NCBI RefSeq assembly: GCF_900637055.1
Contig: NZ_LR134338.1
Span: 2,800,001-2,864,000, forward strand
Direction: 5' to 3'
Length of the DNA stretch: 64,000 nucleotides
DNA from: Brevibacillus brevis
GTDB lineage: Bacteria > Bacillota > Bacilli > Brevibacillales > Brevibacillaceae
Positions 38,931 to 49,309 of the stretch are shown one piece after another (positions within the stretch are counted from its first letter, which is position 1; every line of letters starts with the position of its first letter). The position numbers were made by a program, and so were the translations under genes. The notes under the pieces are model-generated. The model was given only the letters and a program-made list of their open reading frames with translations. It was not told the origin of the DNA and did not search any database.

Positions 38931-41900
38931 GTGAGCAACGTCACTCAATATGTCATCGAAAAGACTGCGTCCGGCAACATTGATAAAACGATTGGGGTTG
39001 AGATTCTCAAGCGTTTAAAACTGGAAGAAAAAGCAGGGGAGCGGGACGAGGTTGCCGTTGTCGGCTTGTCAATCCAACTTCCGCATGCCGATGAATTAGC
39101 CCAGTTCTGGAGCCATCTGCAACAGGGAATCGATTGCGTCGCTCCTTTTCCAGCCGTACGGAGGAAAGATACAGACCCACTGCTCACGCACATCCAGGCC
39201 GGGCAGGAGGAGCCTGACTATGCGCGAGGCTCGTATTTGAGCGAAGTGGATAAGTTTGACGCCGCCTTTTTTCAGATCTCGCCTGTTGAAGCAAGATTGA
39301 TGGACCCACAGCAGCGGTTGTTTTTGCAGACTGCATGGAAAGTGTTGGAGGATGCTGGGTACGGTGGGCGGAGGTTATCCTCCACCCGTACCGGGGTCTA
39401 TGTCGGGTACACAGGTGATTTTAGCGAGGCATACAAAGATATGATCGCGAATCAGAGCCCGGAACAACTGCCCCTCTCAGTACCAGGCAATATCTCGTCC
39501 ATCATCGCCAGCCGCATCGCGTACTTGCTGGACTTGCATGGCCCGGCACTTTTGGTCGACACAGCCTGCTCCTCGTCGCTGGTAGCGTTGCATCTTGCTG
39601 TACAGGGGTTGCGAAATGGCGACTGTGATAATGCGTTAGTGGGCGGGGTCAAGCTCAACTTGTTGCCGCTTCGAGTCCGTCAAGAAGGCCTAGATATTGT
39701 CTCGACCTCGGCAAAAGCAAGGACGTTTGACGATGATGCTGACGGAACGGGATTTGGTGAGGGCGTCATCGCGATGTTGTTGAAACCATTGCCGAGTGCT
39801 CTACGAGACGGGGACCGCATCTACGCGGTGATCAAGGGGAGCGCGATCAACCAAGACGGCAGTTCCATCGGTATCACCGCTCCAAGTGCTGCTGCACAGG
39901 AGGATGTAATCATCCGGGCCTGGCAAGATGCCCAAGTGAACCCCGAAACAATTGGCTTAATTGAAGCGCATGGGACGGGAACGAAGCTTGGCGATCCGAT
40001 CGAAATGGAGGGGCTAACTCGTGCGTTCAACCGCTTTACACAACGAAAACAGTTTTGTGCAATAGGATCCGTCAAGTCAAACGTCGGGCACCTCGACCAT
40101 CTTGCCGGATTGGCCGGCGTGGTCAAAGCGATTGCAGCGATGCAGTACGGGCAATTGCCTCCAACGTTGCATTTTCAAAAGCCAAATCGAAACATCTCGT
40201 TCCCTTCAACAGCGCTGTACGTCAATGACCGGTGCACGCCGTGGGAGCGTCATGGCATGCCGCGGCGCTGTGGAGTATCTTCCTTTGGGCTTAGCGGGAC
40301 CAACTGCCATGTGGTATTAGAAGAAGCGCCACCTATTGAAATGGACGGCCAGTCTGCCGATCGGAGCGGGCCGTATGTGCTTCCGATCTCTGCCAAATCT
40401 CAAGAGGCACTTCGCGAACTGACCCAACGATACCATCGTCTGCTCGTCTGCGAAACGAATCTTAACCTTTTCGACCTTTGCGCGACAGCGAGTGTTGGGC
40501 GAGGTCATTACACTACAAGGCTGGCATTGCTATTCAACAACCATGTGGAACTCCGAAATCAATTGGCTACACTCGTCTACAGTCAGCAATTGATCTCCGA
40601 CCCCCAACGTGGGATCTACTGGGGAGAACACCGCATCATTCCCGAGCAAAAAGGCGTTCTTGCTCAGGGAGAGCTGACGGAAGAGCGCAAGAGACAGTTG
40701 TCAGTAGAGGCGCGGACGCTGCTGGGAAAAGCTGACTGTCTGGAGGGCTGGATCCACTTGTATGTAAGTGGTGCAGATGTAGATTGGACTGCATGGTATG
40801 GAGGGCAGCCATACCGCAAAGTGGCTCTTCCGCTGTACCCTTTTGCTAAGAAGCGATACTGGGTGGAGAACGCTAATCGGGTGACGCTTTCACAACCCGC
40901 CGGACCGCGTATCTCGTTCCTGATCGATCGAATCTTGGCCGATACGATGCATCTGCGCGTTTATGGGAGTCAGTTCGGCTTCGATACGCATTGGATGCTG
41001 TCTGAGCACCTGATCAACGGGCAAGGGGTGGTGCCAGGGACAACGTATCTGGAGATGATCCGACAATTGTCTTTGTTGCTGGCACCGGGCCAGAGTTCGG
41101 AACTGGAAGGGGTAATCTTCCTGGCGCCACTCATCGTCGGAGCAGGGGAAAGTCGTGAAGTTCACGTTATGTTGAAAGAAGAAATCGAACCGATCTCCTT
41201 TACCATCGTCAGTCGCGGGGACACGGCCGAACAGTGGATCAAGCACTGCGAGGGGAGATTATCCTTTTCAGAACGAAAAGCTCCGCCTCTGGATGTTGGG
41301 GAACTAGCGGCCCGATTCACAGGCAAGATGCAGATTCATCAGGAGGAACAGCATCAAGGCGCTATCGAGTTTGGTCCTCGTTGGCATAACATCGATTTGA
41401 TCCGCGCGATGGAAGGGGAAGTGCTGGTTGACTTGCGATTGCATGACGACTATGCGCCTGATCTTACCGAATTTGTACTTCACCCGGCGCTGTTCGATAA
41501 CGCAATGAACATCGCGATCAACCATGTGGGTGACGGGATGTATCTGCCTTGGACATACAAGAAGCTTCGCGTGTATGCACCTATACCGCAAGCGTTCACC
41601 AGTTGGGTGGTCTTGAAATCCCCCTTGCAGGCTCATGCTGAGACTGCGACTTTTGACGCGGTTTTGTTTGACTCAGAAGGTCAGGTCGTGGCGGAAGCGG
41701 AGGACTACGTGGTCAAGAAGGTACGTCCAGAAGGTGTCACCTACCAGGGCTTGCAAGTGAACGAGATGTTTCGAATGGAGTGGAAACAAGAGTTCCGAAA
41801 CGAGCAAAAAGTTACCTACACAGGCGGCCTGCTGCTCTTGTTGCGCGATGCACATGCGGCGGAACCATTTCTGCGGATGGCTAAGCAGGAAGAGCGCGCC

Positions 41901-43652
41901 GTTGTCAGGGTGAACCTGAAAGGTACAGACAGGGAAACGGAGCTGACGGAACTGCTCGGCTCATTGAGAGAGGCTTCCATCAGCCAAATCGTTTATTTCC
42001 TTGACGGGGAAACGCCGGAAGATCTGTTTGGATTGGCTAAGGCCTTATCCGCCAATCGTTGGAATCATCCTCTTGAACTGACACTGCTCGGTACGAACGC
42101 GAATCGAATTACCGGTGAGGAAGGGGAATTGCAACCGCTGACAGCCGCAGCGTTTGCACTCGGAAAAGTGATACATGAAGAGTTCGAGCATCTACGCGTT
42201 CGATGTATCGATCGGGATCGGTCCACCGATGACGTTATTCTATGGAAGGAACTCGTCAACGAACCATCGTCTTACATAGTCGGCTATCGTGCTGGGACTC
42301 GATGGACCCCACAACTTAGCATGTTTGATTTGCAAGCACAACCCGATGTGCCTTTTGCTTTGAAAACCGACGGTGTTTATTTGATCACCGGCGGAATCGG
42401 CGGTCTGGGTCTTGAAGTGGGCAGGCATTGGGCGAATGTCCCGAATGTTAAGCTAGCGTTTCTTAGCCGTTCAACATTTCCTCCACGTGAGGAATGGACG
42501 TCCTGGATGGATCGTGGGGATACACCGCCCAAAATCACGCGCGCGATCCGCGCCTTGATCGAGATGGAGCAGATGGGTGCTGAGGTGTGTGTCTGTAAAG
42601 CGGACATCTCTGTGGAAGCGGAGATTGGCCCTGTATTGCGAGGTCTGCGGGAGCGATACGGTCGAATAAGGGGGATCGTTCATGCAGCAGGTGTGGCTGG
42701 GGATGGTTTCTTGTTCCACAAAAAACGCGAGACGTTCTGCCACGTACTTACGCCGAAAGTCAGCGGAACAATACTGCTCGACAGGCTGACGGCAGAGGAC
42801 GAACTCGATTTCTTCGTATTCTTCTCGTCGATCTCTGCACTCACGGGAGGTGTCGGTCAAGGGGATTATGCTGCCGCAAACGCTTTTCTCGATGCGTATG
42901 CAGCTTTCCGCAATTCACAAGGCAAACGCACGTTGGCGATCAACTGGCCAGCGTGGAAGGAGACGGGGATGGCGGTTGACTACGGAGTAGAAGATCGCGG
43001 ATTCCTGCAGAGCATACGCACGGCAACTGCGTTACAGGTGCTGGATCAATTGCTGAGCAAAAATGTCGTGCAAGTGCTGGTTGGAAAGCTAAACGATGCG
43101 GTGCTCGGCAGCGTGCAGGACAACGACTATTTGTTGCCGCTCTCTCCGGACTTGCGCCGTCTCATCTCCCGTCGAGTTGCTCAAATGGTTGGGCGCTCTA
43201 TCTCGGCTGATAAGGTTGTGCGTCCATCGGAAGCGGTCGCTATACGCGGGTACGGTGATCAGGGGTTGAGCGAGACCGAAATCCGCTTGGCGAAAATCTG
43301 GGCCGGAGTACTCGAACTCGATGAGATTGACGTCTATGACAGTTTCCATGACATGGGCGGTGATTCGATATTGGCAGCTAGCATGTTGAGAGCTTTGGAG
43401 GCCGAATTTGGTTCCCTGATCGACATTTCTGATATATTTACGTATTCGTCCGTGTACGAAATGGCTGCGTATTTGGAGAAGAAGCAAGGAAAAGTGTCTG
43501 CACCTGCTTCAGAGCACCCCGAGGCGGTGGAAGAGGCGGAGGACGACGATGAGATCGAGCGCGTCCTACGTAAATTGGCCAGTGGAGAGCTTGACTCGAA
43601 GGAAGCGGATAAGCTGCTCCGATGGGAGGATGAGGAAGACGAATGGGATTGA
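38931..43652 (+). CDS. Trans-AT PKS module, KS-DH-KR-ACP
   Basis: The protein has 1573 residues. The KS has Cys near 212 in TACSSSL, EAHGTGTKLGDP and NVGHLDH. The DH has the full HxxxGxxxxP (EHLINGQGVVPG near 693) and LHPALFD. The KR has GGIGGLG near 1154, GQGDYAAAN and HAAGVAGDG, suggesting B-type reduction that fits dehydration to a trans olefin. The ACP has GGDSILA near 1480. The N-terminus (SGNIDKTIGVEILKRL) is a probable docking helix. The C-terminus (LASGELDSKEADKLLRW plus DEEDEWD) resembles the acidic Trp tail of the 27145 protein. GTG 38931 follows ACGGAGGT. The protein should extend the amino-acyl chain from the 31008 protein by one enoyl unit. It overlaps the next gene by 10 bases. 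Confidence 0.93.
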   Translation: MSNVTQYVIEKTASGNIDKTIGVEILKRLKLEEKAGERDEVAVVGLSIQLPHADELAQFWSHLQQGIDCVAPFPAVRRKDTDPLLTHIQAGQEEPDYARGSYLSEVDKFDAAFFQISPVEARLMDPQQRLFLQTAWKVLEDAGYGGRRLSSTRTGVYVGYTGDFSEAYKDMIANQSPEQLPLSVPGNISSIIASRIAYLLDLHGPALLVDTACSSSLVALHLAVQGLRNGDCDNALVGGVKLNLLPLRVRQEGLDIVSTSAKARTFDDDADGTGFGEGVIAMLLKPLPSALRDGDRIYAVIKGSAINQDGSSIGITAPSAAAQEDVIIRAWQDAQVNPETIGLIEAHGTGTKLGDPIEMEGLTRAFNRFTQRKQFCAIGSVKSNVGHLDHLAGLAGVVKAIAAMQYGQLPPTLHFQKPNRNISFPSTALYVNDRCTPWERHGMPRRCGVSSFGLSGTNCHVVLEEAPPIEMDGQSADRSGPYVLPISAKSQEALRELTQRYHRLLVCETNLNLFDLCATASVGRGHYTTRLALLFNNHVELRNQLATLVYSQQLISDPQRGIYWGEHRIIPEQKGVLAQGELTEERKRQLSVEARTLLGKADCLEGWIHLYVSGADVDWTAWYGGQPYRKVALPLYPFAKKRYWVENANRVTLSQPAGPRISFLIDRILADTMHLRVYGSQFGFDTHWMLSEHLINGQGVVPGTTYLEMIRQLSLLLAPGQSSELEGVIFLAPLIVGAGESREVHVMLKEEIEPISFTIVSRGDTAEQWIKHCEGRLSFSERKAPPLDVGELAARFTGKMQIHQEEQHQGAIEFGPRWHNIDLIRAMEGEVLVDLRLHDDYAPDLTEFVLHPALFDNAMNIAINHVGDGMYLPWTYKKLRVYAPIPQAFTSWVVLKSPLQAHAETATFDAVLFDSEGQVVAEAEDYVVKKVRPEGVTYQGLQVNEMFRMEWKQEFRNEQKVTYTGGLLLLLRDAHAAEPFLRMAKQEERAVVRVNLKGTDRETELTELLGSLREASISQIVYFLDGETPEDLFGLAKALSANRWNHPLELTLLGTNANRITGEEGELQPLTAAAFALGKVIHEEFEHLRVRCIDRDRSTDDVILWKELVNEPSSYIVGYRAGTRWTPQLSMFDLQAQPDVPFALKTDGVYLITGGIGGLGLEVGRHWANVPNVKLAFLSRSTFPPREEWTSWMDRGDTPPKITRAIRALIEMEQMGAEVCVCKADISVEAEIGPVLRGLRERYGRIRGIVHAAGVAGDGFLFHKKRETFCHVLTPKVSGTILLDRLTAEDELDFFVFFSSISALTGGVGQGDYAAANAFLDAYAAFRNSQGKRTLAINWPAWKETGMAVDYGVEDRGFLQSIRTATALQVLDQLLSKNVVQVLVGKLNDAVLGSVQDNDYLLPLSPDLRRLISRRVAQMVGRSISADKVVRPSEAVAIRGYGDQGLSETEIRLAKIWAGVLELDEIDVYDSFHDMGGDSILAASMLRALEAEFGSLIDISDIFTYSSVYEMAAYLEKKQGKVSAPASEHPEAVEEAEDDDEIERVLRKLASGELDSKEADKLLRWEDEEDEWD

Positions 43653-46600
43653 TCAAGGACTACATATTTAATCAGGTAGCTCAGAAAAAGCTCGATCCTC
43701 AGGATGCCAAGAGCCTGTTGAAAGAACTTCAGTCACTGAACAAGAACGTTAAGGACGAAGAGATCGCGATCATCGGCATGGCCGGACGATATCCTTCTGC
43801 AAACAGCATCGATGAGTATTGGAGTTTGCTCAGAAACGGTGTCAACGGGATAACCTCGTTTCCTGAACAGAGGAGTCGGGATGTAGCTGAGATTCTTGCT
43901 GTTCCGTATTTCGCTCAACTACTGCTTGGCAGGCAGCCGCCCTCCGAAGAGGAGCTGTCCGTTCTACTTGGGGCAGGCGGATACCTTGATGCAATTGACA
44001 CATTCGATGCAGCCTTTTTTCGCATCTCCCCGCGAGAGGCCACCTATATGGATCCGTGGCAGCGTGTCTTTTTGGAGACAGCTTATCAGGCGATCGAAGA
44101 TGCGGGGTATGGCGGCGACAAGATCGTCGGCACCCGGACGGGTGTTTTCGTCGGCAAGGATCATACCAATATGCAACTATACAAGATGGTGACGGAGCCG
44201 GATGCGATGCACCTTACCGGTTCGTGGACGGGAATTCTCGCCAGCCGTTTATCTTACATCTTCAATTTACAAGGTCCTAGCCAAGTAATTGACACGGCTT
44301 GTTCGTCTGGACTGGTTGCCATTCATGAGGCGTGTCAGGCGCTTCGAAACAAAGAGTGTGAGATGGCGGTAGCAGGGGGAATCAACCTGTCGTTCCTGCC
44401 GCTGATCAATCCGGATGGTGACATGAAAATGGTAGAGACCTCTGAGACCATCGTGCGAACGTTTGACAAAGAAGCCAAGGGAACGCTGTGGAGCGAAGGG
44501 GTCGGTGCACTGTTGCTCAAGCCGCTCTCTAAAGCGATAGCGGATGGAGATCCGATTCATGCTGTGATCAAAGGAAGCGCAACGAACAACGATGGTGCCT
44601 CCAACGGTATCACTGCCCCGAACGCTTCGGCTCAGGAAGACTTGATCGTGCAAGCGTGGAAAAACGCTAAGGTCAATGCGGAGACGATCCGCTATGTGGA
44701 AGCACATGGCACAGGCACTGTGATCGGGGACCCTATTGAAGTCAAAGCGTTGACCGAAGCATTCCGCCGTTTTACTGACAGGCAACAATTTTGCGGCATC
44801 GGCTCGGTCAAGACCAATATCGGGCATGCGGTTGGTGCTTCCGGTCTGGCTTCGATCACCAAGGTCATCCTCGCCCTGCGCCATCGTGAATTGCCGCCGA
44901 GCTTGCATTTTCAAACTCCCAATCCGTACATCTCGTTTACGCAGACACCACTCTATGTAAACGACACAATTCAGCCGCTTGTCCCTGATAGTGATAAGCC
45001 GTTGCGGGCAGGGGTCAGTTCGTTTGGATTCAGTGGCACCAACTGTCACATCGTGTTGGAAGAAGCACCTGCTCGGAAAGGTTGTCTGGAGGAGGAGAGC
45101 GGAGCTCTGCGATTGTTTGTGCTCTCAGCGCGGCAGAAGGAACTACTGGTTCGGCAGGTGGAACAATACAAGCGCTATCTGGAAAGGGAGCCCCATGCTC
45201 CGTTAGCCGACATTTGTTTCACAGTGGCGACCGGCCGTGGTCACTACAGTCATCGACTGGCTCTCCTCGTAGAGAGCACCCAAGACCTGTATACGCAATT
45301 GACGCAGTTCTTGCAGATGGCACCGACAGAATGGAACGGAGAGCGGAGTTGGTACGGGGTCCATCAGATCGTCCATGACCAGAAAGTTCGAGCGGAGGGC
45401 GATCTTTCACAGCAGGACAAGCGTCAACTGAACCACAGTGCGAGGGAAGAGGCGATCCAAAGCAATCTCAAGGGGGTTGCACGGTGCTATGCAGCCGGAG
45501 CGGACATCGAGTGGGAGATGCTGTATCCGGAAGGTCAGCACCGTCGGTTGTCTCTGCCGACCTATCCATTGGCTCGGACTCGTTACTGGGCGAGCGTCAA
45601 CCAGGTGCACATGCCTGATCTGGCACAGGCGAAGGCGGCGGAACATCCGCTCCTAGACCGTTGTATGGCTGATTCGATCGATCAGACTATCTACACTACG
45701 ACCCTGCACGCCGACCGCTTGTGGGTCTTGAACGAGCATCGCTTGCAGACGCATCCGGTTATGCCGGGGGTGGCGTTTTTGGAAGTGGTGCTGGGGGCAT
45801 GTCGTGAACAGTATGGAGAGCACTCCTATGAGTTTCGAGATGTACTGTTCCTCGCTCCTCTGGTCGTGCCAGAAGGAGAATCACTGGAACTGCAGACGGT
45901 GCTGACTAAAGAAATGGGCGGCCTGCACTTCCGGCTGGTCAGTAAGCAAGACACGAACTGGTTGCTGCACGCTGAAGGGCAAGTTACTATCCTTAACCAA
46001 ACGGCTCCAGCCGTTCCTGACACGGTGGCGATCCGTCGACGTTGCTCACAAGAGGCAAACGAAGTGCGACCGGCCGACGCTATGCGCCACTTTCATTTCG
46101 GCCCGCGCTGGTCGAACATGGCAGATATCAAAGTCGGTGAAGGGGAATACCTCGTTCACCTCAAACTGCCGGAACAGTTTCTAGAAGACCTGGACGGATA
46201 TACGTTGTATCCGGCCTTGCTCGATAATGCTCTGAACGTACCGATCCATCTCGACCGGGAAGGACATTACATCCCATTTGCCTTCAAATCGTTCGTGTTC
46301 TATCGTCCATTGCCCCATCGCTTTTACAGTCATATCGTAAAACACATGAAGGAGGGGCGGGCGCAAGAAACAAAATCGTTCGATATCACGCTGTTTGATG
46401 AATCAGGGCAGGTGTTGGCGACAGCAACCCAGTACACGATCAAACTGCTCAAGGAAGTTGACGAACACCGGTTCTTGTCGCTGGTCGACGCCGGTACAGC
46501 GTTACACGAACTGACTTGGATCCCCCAAGACCTGGACAACGCGGTGTACGATCTTCCGCTGGGAGTGACCATGGTGTTGCACAGCGGATCAGCGTGGGCC

Positions 46601-49309
46601 GCTCAGTGGACAGATGCTTTGCGCGAATCTGGCCGCCGTGTCTTGGAAGGACGGACGCTAGCTATCGCGGACGGAGAACCCGTCGTGGAAATCGTGTTGC
46701 TCGACACTGAGGAAGATGGGATCGAGAGCCTCTATACGTGGTACAATTCATGGCTCGCCCGCTCTGAACGTACGAGAATTCACTTGATCGTGCCTGCTCG
46801 CAACGTCTCGAAGGTAACCGGCGAGGAGCGGAGTCTGCATCCGTATGCTGCAGGCGCGTTCGGGCTGGCAAAAGGCATTGCGCAGGAGCAAGCGAATTTT
46901 CGCGTGACTTGCCTCGATGTTGACGAGCGGACCCCGGTCGCGAACTTGCTGGCAGAGCTCGGACGACCAGAGCAATCCGCATATCGCTTGACGGCGTACC
47001 GTAATGGCCGACGCTATGTACAACAATTGCAGCGCGTCTCGCCTAAAGGGGCGTCGTCGATCACGCTGCACGAGGGAGCCGTCTATGTCATTACCGGTGG
47101 GTTGGGCGGTCTCGGCTTGGAAGTAGCGGAACATTTCAGTTCCATGAAAAAAATTAAGCTCGCCCTGTTGAGCCGTACTCCATTGCCCGAATCAGATCAG
47201 TTTGACATCTCAGTGAAAGCACGTCGCTCGTTGCAAGCCATCCACGAGATGAGGGAGCATGGCATCGAGGTGGTTCCCTATGCCTGCGATGTAGCAGATG
47301 AACATGCTTTGCGCGAGGTGTTGCAACAGATCCGGACAGACCTAGGCCCGATTAAAGGAATCGTACATGCGGCGGGTGTTGCGGGTGAAGGTTTGCTGGT
47401 GCGCAAGCAGGAAGGGGACTTCCGACAGGTGGTCTCTCCCAAGGTGGATGGGACCGTGAATTTGGATCGATTGACCCAACAGGATGATCTAGATTTCTTC
47501 GTGCTCTTCTCCTCGGTGACCGCTTTGACCGGGGGAATCGGACAAGCCGATTACACGGCAGCCAACTCGTTTCTCGACGCATTTGCCGCGGCACGCCAAC
47601 ACGGCGGCAAGAGCACACTCTCAATCGGATGGTCGAGCTGGAGCGAGACCGGCATGGCAGTCGAGTACCACGTGGCGCAGGAAGAGCGTCTGTTCAAGCC
47701 TCTCTTGACGGCAAAAGCTCTACACCTGTTGGATTTGGCCATGGCGCAGGAGAAAGCTCATCTACTGGCGGGGGAAATGTCTTTGCTGCAATGGGCACGA
47801 TTTGAGGGCGACTTGCCCTTCCTGCTGAGCCCGGATATTCTATTGCAGGTCCAACGAAGGCGCCTAAGCGCCAATGCAGCACGCCAAGATACCAAAGCAT
47901 ATCGGGAAGTTGTTCTCACTGGGCGGCATGATGGGGAGTATACCTTGTTTGAGCAAGAGCTTGGGAGGTTGTGGGGGGGAGCATTGGGGTTTGCCGAGAT
48001 CAGCGTCTATGACAATTTTTACACCCTTGGCGGCGACTCGATTCTCGCCGTCAAATTGGTAAGCGCGATTAGTGATCACCTGCACATGGACCTTGAGGTG
48101 TCCGATCTATTTGACCATCCAACACTCAATGAACTGGCACAGCATCTTGAATCGCTTGGTGTTGTGATGATGTCGGAACCTGCCGAGCTATTTCAGCCAT
48201 CATCTGAGCAAGCACAACGCTTGGAGACGGCTGCGAATGACGAAGAAAACTCAGATTCGGTTCCACATAAAAACCTCACCGATCAGGCTTATGTCGATTC
48301 TCCGGGGGTCGAGCTTATTTCCGATCTGTCATGGCGGCAACTGAACTGTTACGACCGAGGCTTGGCATTACAGTTCGGTCTACCGAATGCACGCTTGATC
48401 CCGTACTTTTTTCTGTGGCTGGGCTTGAAACGTGGGTTTAACTTGACAGATCAAGGTTATCCGTATTCTTTCTCGACGGAAGAAAAAGTTTTTGGCTACG
48501 CAACTGATCATCAGCTATTGGCCAAGTTCGGCATGCGTGTTCAACTTACCACTGTTCCTGAACTCTCCGGCCTGCACGATGCAGTCTGTAGTCTGGTAGA
48601 GGGTGGCAGACTGGTGCTCGTTTGTTTTGATGAGTTTTACATGTTCTATTCGCCGTACTATCGCAAGGAACACAACGATCATCTGACGGTCATCAATGGC
48701 TATAATCGGCAAAATGGCATCTATCAGATTGTAAACCACAGCCACCTGCATTTGGAGAGTCCGCAAAAAGTATCCTATGGGCCTTTCCACGCACAGTTTG
48801 GATCACTCGAGGAAATCTATGCCGATCTTCCGCTGGGAGCGCGTGTTCTGGTTTCTCTTGAACCAATTCCCGGCGTTATTGTGGAGGAAGCTTCTCTGCG
48901 GACCGAAACATTGGAGATCTTACGTCTGTTGCTAGCGACAGGACAGTCTGGGCGGGATTTTGATCTGGCGGCCGAATTGGTCCGAGAGGGGAGAATGGAC
49001 GGAGACGCGCTAAACGAACTATATATCGTGCTCGGTGCCAAGGAATTGTTTGCAGACACCTTGCTCCGCCGTTTTTGTCCGGAGATGAGTACTGTATTAC
49101 GACCGTTAGCCGATGAACTGGTGCTCCACTCAAACAAATTGGTCAACAAATATACTACGGGAATTTACCGTAAGAGACCGTTACGTGCCGAAGATGTTGA
49201 GAGTTCTCAGGCGGCTGTCTCCTTTTTGCTGCAAGAGATGTTGACGAAAGCCATCCAAGCTATCGAGGCGGTAGATCACTCGTCAACGAAAGAAGGGAAG
49301 GATAACTGA
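43643..49309 (+). CDS. Trans-AT PKS module, KS-DH-KR-ACP with C-terminal BtrH-like domain
   Basis: The protein has 1888 residues. The KS has Cys near 220 in TACSSGL and NIGHAVG. The DH has EHRLQTHPVMPG near 699, so it keeps the catalytic His and the Pro but lacks the motif Gly; LYPALLD is kept. The KR has GGLGGLG near 1153 and GQADYTAAN. The ACP has GGDSILA near 1467. The remaining part, from about 1550, is not a thioesterase. It resembles the papain-fold N-terminal domain of butirosin acyltransferase BtrH, with a candidate nucleophile Cys1569 (LNCYDRGL) and His1680 (DHLTVINGYN). This may be the final extension module, with the BtrH-like domain moving the ACP-bound chain onto an amine. The stop overlaps the next ATG (TGATG). 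Confidence 0.9.
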   Translation: MGLIKDYIFNQVAQKKLDPQDAKSLLKELQSLNKNVKDEEIAIIGMAGRYPSANSIDEYWSLLRNGVNGITSFPEQRSRDVAEILAVPYFAQLLLGRQPPSEEELSVLLGAGGYLDAIDTFDAAFFRISPREATYMDPWQRVFLETAYQAIEDAGYGGDKIVGTRTGVFVGKDHTNMQLYKMVTEPDAMHLTGSWTGILASRLSYIFNLQGPSQVIDTACSSGLVAIHEACQALRNKECEMAVAGGINLSFLPLINPDGDMKMVETSETIVRTFDKEAKGTLWSEGVGALLLKPLSKAIADGDPIHAVIKGSATNNDGASNGITAPNASAQEDLIVQAWKNAKVNAETIRYVEAHGTGTVIGDPIEVKALTEAFRRFTDRQQFCGIGSVKTNIGHAVGASGLASITKVILALRHRELPPSLHFQTPNPYISFTQTPLYVNDTIQPLVPDSDKPLRAGVSSFGFSGTNCHIVLEEAPARKGCLEEESGALRLFVLSARQKELLVRQVEQYKRYLEREPHAPLADICFTVATGRGHYSHRLALLVESTQDLYTQLTQFLQMAPTEWNGERSWYGVHQIVHDQKVRAEGDLSQQDKRQLNHSAREEAIQSNLKGVARCYAAGADIEWEMLYPEGQHRRLSLPTYPLARTRYWASVNQVHMPDLAQAKAAEHPLLDRCMADSIDQTIYTTTLHADRLWVLNEHRLQTHPVMPGVAFLEVVLGACREQYGEHSYEFRDVLFLAPLVVPEGESLELQTVLTKEMGGLHFRLVSKQDTNWLLHAEGQVTILNQTAPAVPDTVAIRRRCSQEANEVRPADAMRHFHFGPRWSNMADIKVGEGEYLVHLKLPEQFLEDLDGYTLYPALLDNALNVPIHLDREGHYIPFAFKSFVFYRPLPHRFYSHIVKHMKEGRAQETKSFDITLFDESGQVLATATQYTIKLLKEVDEHRFLSLVDAGTALHELTWIPQDLDNAVYDLPLGVTMVLHSGSAWAAQWTDALRESGRRVLEGRTLAIADGEPVVEIVLLDTEEDGIESLYTWYNSWLARSERTRIHLIVPARNVSKVTGEERSLHPYAAGAFGLAKGIAQEQANFRVTCLDVDERTPVANLLAELGRPEQSAYRLTAYRNGRRYVQQLQRVSPKGASSITLHEGAVYVITGGLGGLGLEVAEHFSSMKKIKLALLSRTPLPESDQFDISVKARRSLQAIHEMREHGIEVVPYACDVADEHALREVLQQIRTDLGPIKGIVHAAGVAGEGLLVRKQEGDFRQVVSPKVDGTVNLDRLTQQDDLDFFVLFSSVTALTGGIGQADYTAANSFLDAFAAARQHGGKSTLSIGWSSWSETGMAVEYHVAQEERLFKPLLTAKALHLLDLAMAQEKAHLLAGEMSLLQWARFEGDLPFLLSPDILLQVQRRRLSANAARQDTKAYREVVLTGRHDGEYTLFEQELGRLWGGALGFAEISVYDNFYTLGGDSILAVKLVSAISDHLHMDLEVSDLFDHPTLNELAQHLESLGVVMMSEPAELFQPSSEQAQRLETAANDEENSDSVPHKNLTDQAYVDSPGVELISDLSWRQLNCYDRGLALQFGLPNARLIPYFFLWLGLKRGFNLTDQGYPYSFSTEEKVFGYATDHQLLAKFGMRVQLTTVPELSGLHDAVCSLVEGGRLVLVCFDEFYMFYSPYYRKEHNDHLTVINGYNRQNGIYQIVNHSHLHLESPQKVSYGPFHAQFGSLEEIYADLPLGARVLVSLEPIPGVIVEEASLRTETLEILRLLLATGQSGRDFDLAAELVREGRMDGDALNELYIVLGAKELFADTLLRRFCPEMSTVLRPLADELVLHSNKLVNKYTTGIYRKRPLRAEDVESSQAAVSFLLQEMLTKAIQAIEAVDHSSTKEGKDN
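48290..49306 (+). other. BtrH-like papain-fold domain at the end of a PKS
   Basis: The domain follows the last ACP. Key points are Cys1569 in a LNCYDRGLALQFG helix, a GGRLVLVCFDEFYM strand, DHLTVINGYN with the candidate His, and VNHSHLHL with the candidate Asn. The order of elements is that of BtrH-type acyltransferases. A helical tail of about 150 residues closes the protein. The assignment is by pattern, not by alignment. Confidence 0.55.

Noticed and set aside
44267..45049. Open frame of 260 codons on the minus strand, and others such as 4204-4968 and 49697-50644
   Set aside because: They lie wholly or mostly opposite well-supported NRPS/PKS or monooxygenase genes, show no recognisable domains and arise from codon bias on the coding strand.
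48290..49306. Thioesterase at the end of the 43643 PKS
   Set aside because: No GxSxG motif or alpha/beta-hydrolase pattern. The Cys-His layout suggests a papain-like fold instead.
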